This document shows positions 13,999 to 16,307 of a DNA stretch of 16,307 nt, one piece after another. The position numbers and the translations under genes are program-made. Origin of the DNA: Deltaproteobacteria bacterium (GTDB lineage: Bacteria; Desulfobacterota; Desulfobacteria; Desulfobacterales; SURF-7); assembly GCA_019307665.1 (NCBI GenBank), contig JAFDJC010000100.1:1-16307 (forward strand), in the 5' to 3' direction. Within the stretch, counting starts at the first letter, position 1, and the number at the start of each line of letters is the position of its first letter. The notes under the pieces are model-generated. The model was not told where the DNA came from, searched no databases, and saw only the letters and a list, made by a program, of their open reading frames with translations.

Positions 13999-14454
13999 TT
14001 GAAGGATAAAGAAGACATACTAAACAATATACGGAAAATTGCAGATTCTGTCTGTGAGTCCGAGGGGATCGAGCTTGTGCATCTTGAATATCACCGAGAG
14101 TCAGGTGGCGTTATATTAAGAGTTTACATCGACAAACCTGGCGGCGTAACTCTGGATAATTGTACGGGCGTAAGTCGTCAATTAAATGATCTTCTCGATA
14201 TTCACTTTGAAGAACTGCCTCCGTATACCCTTGAAGTTTCTTCGCCGGGTCTTGATCGACCTCTCGTAAAAAAAGGGGATTATGAAAAATTCAAGGGGAA
14301 AACAGCAAAAATCAGAACAAAAAAGCCGTTAAACGGTCAAAAAAAATTTACAGGTGTTCTATCAGGCGTTACCGGAGAATTTTTAAAGCTGGCAATTGAC
14401 GGGAGAACAGTAGAGATACCACTTGGTGACATTTTAAAAGGTAGACTACAGTGA
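13999..14454 (+). CDS. rimP: Ribosome maturation factor RimP
   Basis: 151 aa, normal length. RimP binds the 30S subunit and assists late 16S/30S maturation. The N-terminal domain shows CESEGIELVHLEYHRESGG and VILRVYIDKPGGVTLDNC. The signature EVSSPGLDRPL lies at about 79-89, followed by the small SH3-like C-terminal domain. The start is not an ATG: a tandem near-repeat (TTGAAGGAT at 13987 and 13999) gives two in-frame TTG codons. The second, 13999, is preferred because the first copy supplies AAGGA (13990-13994) as its ribosome site. Starting at 13987 adds four residues and has only the terminator T-run upstream. nusA follows after 81 bases. Confidence 0.9.
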   Translation: MKDKEDILNNIRKIADSVCESEGIELVHLEYHRESGGVILRVYIDKPGGVTLDNCTGVSRQLNDLLDIHFEELPPYTLEVSSPGLDRPLVKKGDYEKFKGKTAKIRTKKPLNGQKKFTGVLSGVTGEFLKLAIDGRTVEIPLGDILKGRLQ

Positions 14455-14535
14455 GTATAAATCCATGAAAAGGCTGCCTGCCGTACTGCAGAGCCATTTC
14501 AGGAGAAACACGAACTGATTGTATTGGAGTAGAAT

Positions 14536-15933
14536 ATGCTGATAACAGATATTAAGCGTGTTATGGAACAGATCAGCCGTGACAAAGGTATTGAAATGGG
14601 CATCCTCATCAAAACACTTGAAGAGGCACTTAAGTCGGCTGCAAGAAAAAAATACGGCAGTAAAGTTGACATTGAAGTCCAGTATAACGAGCAAACTGGT
14701 GAAGTTGAAATATTCCAATTTAAAGAAGTGGTTGAAAATATTGAAGAACCTGATCTTCAAATCACTTTGGAAGAAGGCAAACAGCTTGATCTTGAATGTG
14801 AAATAGGGGACAGCCTCGGCACAAAAATGGATGCAAATACATTCGGCAGAATAGCGGCTCAATCTGCAAAACAGGTCATCATTCAAAAAATGAAGGATGC
14901 TGAAAAAAAGGCGGTCTACTCAAGTTTTATTGACCGTAAAGGGGAAATCATAAACGGAATCGTTCAAAGGATTGACCGGAGAGACATAATTGTGAATATC
15001 GGCAATGCTGAAGCCATCCTTCCGGCACGGGAACAGATTCCAAGAGAATCCTACCGCAGAGGTGACCGAATTCGGGCAGACATTATTAAAGTCCTACCTG
15101 AGGCAAGAGGCCCACAGGTTATTCTTTCAAGAACACACCCGGACTTTATCATAAACTTATTTAAAACCGAGGTGCCCGAAATAAGCGAAGGAATTGTTAA
15201 AATAATGGGTGCAGCACGGGAAGCAGGCAGCAGGGCGAAAATTGCCGTCAGCACTTCTGATATTGATATTGATCCTGTGGGCGCCTGCGTCGGCATGAAA
15301 GGGAGTAGGGTTCAAAACGTTGTTCAGGAACTTAGAGGCGAAAAAATTGATATTGTTTCATGGCATATCGACAATGCCAGATATGTATGTAACGCCCTTT
15401 CACCTGCGGAAATTGCAAGGGTTGTTATAGACGAAGAAGAACATTCCATGGAAGTAATCGTTCCGGATGATTCCCTCCCTATTGCAATAGGAAAACGAGG
15501 ACAAAATGTTCGCCTGGCATCAAAACTGACGGGATGGAGCCTTGACGTAAAAAGTGAAACAGATTACAGCCGAGCCATGAAAGAAGGTTTTGACTCACTC
15601 CTTGAGGTAGAAGGGGTCAACCTGGGTATGGCGGACATGCTGTATGAAAAAGGGTTCTTTTCTGCCGAAGAACTAAGTAATGCAACGGTTGAGGACCTCA
15701 CTCAACTTAACGACATTGACGAAGATAAAGCAACAGTGCTTATTGAAAATGCAAGAGAAACGACTCTGGAAGCAGCAGAAAATGATCAAGAACAGGAAGT
15801 GGATGAAGAAAATTTGCCAGATGCGTCCGAATCAGATGAATCCGGATCAGGTGAGCCCGGACCAGAAGAGTCCGAATCCGATGAACCCGGACCTGCGAAT
15901 GACGCACAGGAAAACGAAGAAGAACAAACTTAA
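14536..15933 (+). CDS. nusA: Transcription termination/antitermination protein NusA
   Basis: 465 aa. NusA binds RNA polymerase and nascent RNA, modulating pausing, termination and antitermination. The N-terminal RNAP-binding domain covers about 1-125. The S1 domain spans 134-200 (GEIINGIVQRIDRRDIIVNIG). KH1 carries GACVGMKGSRV (249-259) and KH2 carries IAIGKRGQNVRLA (317-329). A single helix-hairpin-helix-type C-terminal repeat follows at about 352-410 (LLEVEGVNLGMADMLYEKG). The last ~50 residues are a very acidic, proline/serine-rich tail with an internal repeat. GGAG (14526-14529) precedes ATG 14536 by six bases. It lies between rimP and infB, the order conserved across bacteria. Confidence 0.96.
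   Translation: MLITDIKRVMEQISRDKGIEMGILIKTLEEALKSAARKKYGSKVDIEVQYNEQTGEVEIFQFKEVVENIEEPDLQITLEEGKQLDLECEIGDSLGTKMDANTFGRIAAQSAKQVIIQKMKDAEKKAVYSSFIDRKGEIINGIVQRIDRRDIIVNIGNAEAILPAREQIPRESYRRGDRIRADIIKVLPEARGPQVILSRTHPDFIINLFKTEVPEISEGIVKIMGAAREAGSRAKIAVSTSDIDIDPVGACVGMKGSRVQNVVQELRGEKIDIVSWHIDNARYVCNALSPAEIARVVIDEEEHSMEVIVPDDSLPIAIGKRGQNVRLASKLTGWSLDVKSETDYSRAMKEGFDSLLEVEGVNLGMADMLYEKGFFSAEELSNATVEDLTQLNDIDEDKATVLIENARETTLEAAENDQEQEVDEENLPDASESDESGSGEPGPEESESDEPGPANDAQENEEEQT
15826..15891 (+). repeat. In-frame 45-base repeat encoding the acidic NusA tail
   Basis: A 21-base unit at 15826-15846 recurs at 15871-15891 with two differences, 45 bases apart, so the frame is kept. It encodes SESDESG and then SESDEPG. 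Repeat slippage probably extended the tail. Confidence 0.7.
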
Positions 15934-15986
15934 CTAAGCCATGCTGATTTATTACTTTGCCACAATTGAGCTTTAAAGGGGGATGG

Positions 15987-16307
15987 ATGGCAAAAATTAG
16001 ACTATATGAACTTGCCAGGGATTTAAACACGACGAACAAAGTGCTCCTTGATAAAATCAAGGACATGAATATCGAAGCCAAAAGCCATATGAGTTCCCTG
16101 GATGATGAAACCGTGAAGATCATTAAAAAGAATCTCCTAAGCAAAAAAAGTGTCGATGAGATTGAGGAAAAACGCATTAAACCCACGGTTATCAGAAGAC
16201 GAAAAAAATTAGTTCAGCCTGAAGAACAAGCAACTGAAGAACAAGCTGAAACAATAGTGGAAGAAGCTGCTCCAGCGCCTGAAATCGAACCTGAAGTCGA
16301 AACAACA
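15987..16307 (+). CDS. infB: Translation initiation factor IF-2 (N-terminal part, runs off window)
   Basis: 107 codons are visible, beginning MAKIRLYELARDLN, the IF2_N subdomain (about 1-52, including TNKVLLDKIKDMNIEAKSH and KIIKKNLL). This is followed by a low-complexity, charged linker (EEQATEEQAETIVEEAAPAP) typical of IF-2 before the GTPase core, which lies beyond the right edge. IF-2 guides initiator tRNA to the 30S subunit. AAAGGGG (15976-15982) precedes the start. A second ATG at 15983 lies out of frame inside that site, so 15987 is preferred. It is the third protein gene of the rimP-nusA-infB unit. Confidence 0.93.
   Translation, partial: MAKIRLYELARDLNTTNKVLLDKIKDMNIEAKSHMSSLDDETVKIIKKNLLSKKSVDEIEEKRIKPTVIRRRKKLVQPEEQATEEQAETIVEEAAPAPEIEPEVETT

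Noticed and set aside
13755..14027. 90-codon minus-strand frame across the tRNA region
   Set aside because: It is the antisense of the tRNA and terminator (RATRLELATPSL is a familiar false translation of antisense tRNA).

Overview
The window reads as chromosomal DNA from a moderately AT-rich Gram-negative bacterium, most likely an anaerobic member of the Desulfobacterota (Desulfobacterales-like). The basis is the mix of genes: a cysteine-rich 4Fe-4S protein, paired CxxxxCC (YkgJ-type) proteins, a stand-alone hydantoinase-type ATPase beside an HDAC-family hydrolase, and the remnant of a zinc-ribbon/TPR signalling protein of a kind common in that group. This assignment is inferred from gene content; no rRNA marker is present.

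Layout. Positions 1-445 (-) hold the start of ftsE, running off the left edge. A 400-bp divergent region with hairpins leads to pyrE (846-1409, +), which converges on a dnaJ-queD unit (2925-1423, -). A gene-poor stretch follows (2926-3486). Next come a broken cyclase/TPR-type gene (4139-3487, -) and an intact 4Fe-4S protein (5341-4262, -). A lone gene for a small exported protein (5683-6054, +) ends at a clear terminator. After a 460-bp non-coding stretch, a three-gene minus-strand unit (10642-6636) encodes a hydantoinase/oxoprolinase-type ATPase, an HDAC-family deacetylase with a zinc-ribbon tail, and EpmA (GenX). A divergent promoter region then feeds a plus-strand unit (10939-13652): small exported protein, dGTPase, and two overlapping YkgJ-type genes. 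The right end is the translation/transcription unit tRNA-Gly(CCC), rimP, nusA, infB (13744-16307), with infB cut by the window edge.

Most genes are core housekeeping: cell division ABC ATPase, pyrimidine synthesis, preQ0/queuosine precursor synthesis, chaperone, EF-P modification, nucleotide-pool control, ribosome maturation, elongation and initiation factors. The accessory interest lies in four places. The first is the deleted and frame-shifted signalling gene at 3487-4139. The second is a pair of dispersed two-hairpin elements at 3196-3238 (-) and 6475-6518 (+), which show compensatory base changes. The third is the ATPase-deacetylase-EpmA neighbourhood. The fourth is the dGTPase unit with an exported protein and twin cysteine-cluster proteins. 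I see no CRISPR array, insertion sequence, phage module or recognisable defence system.
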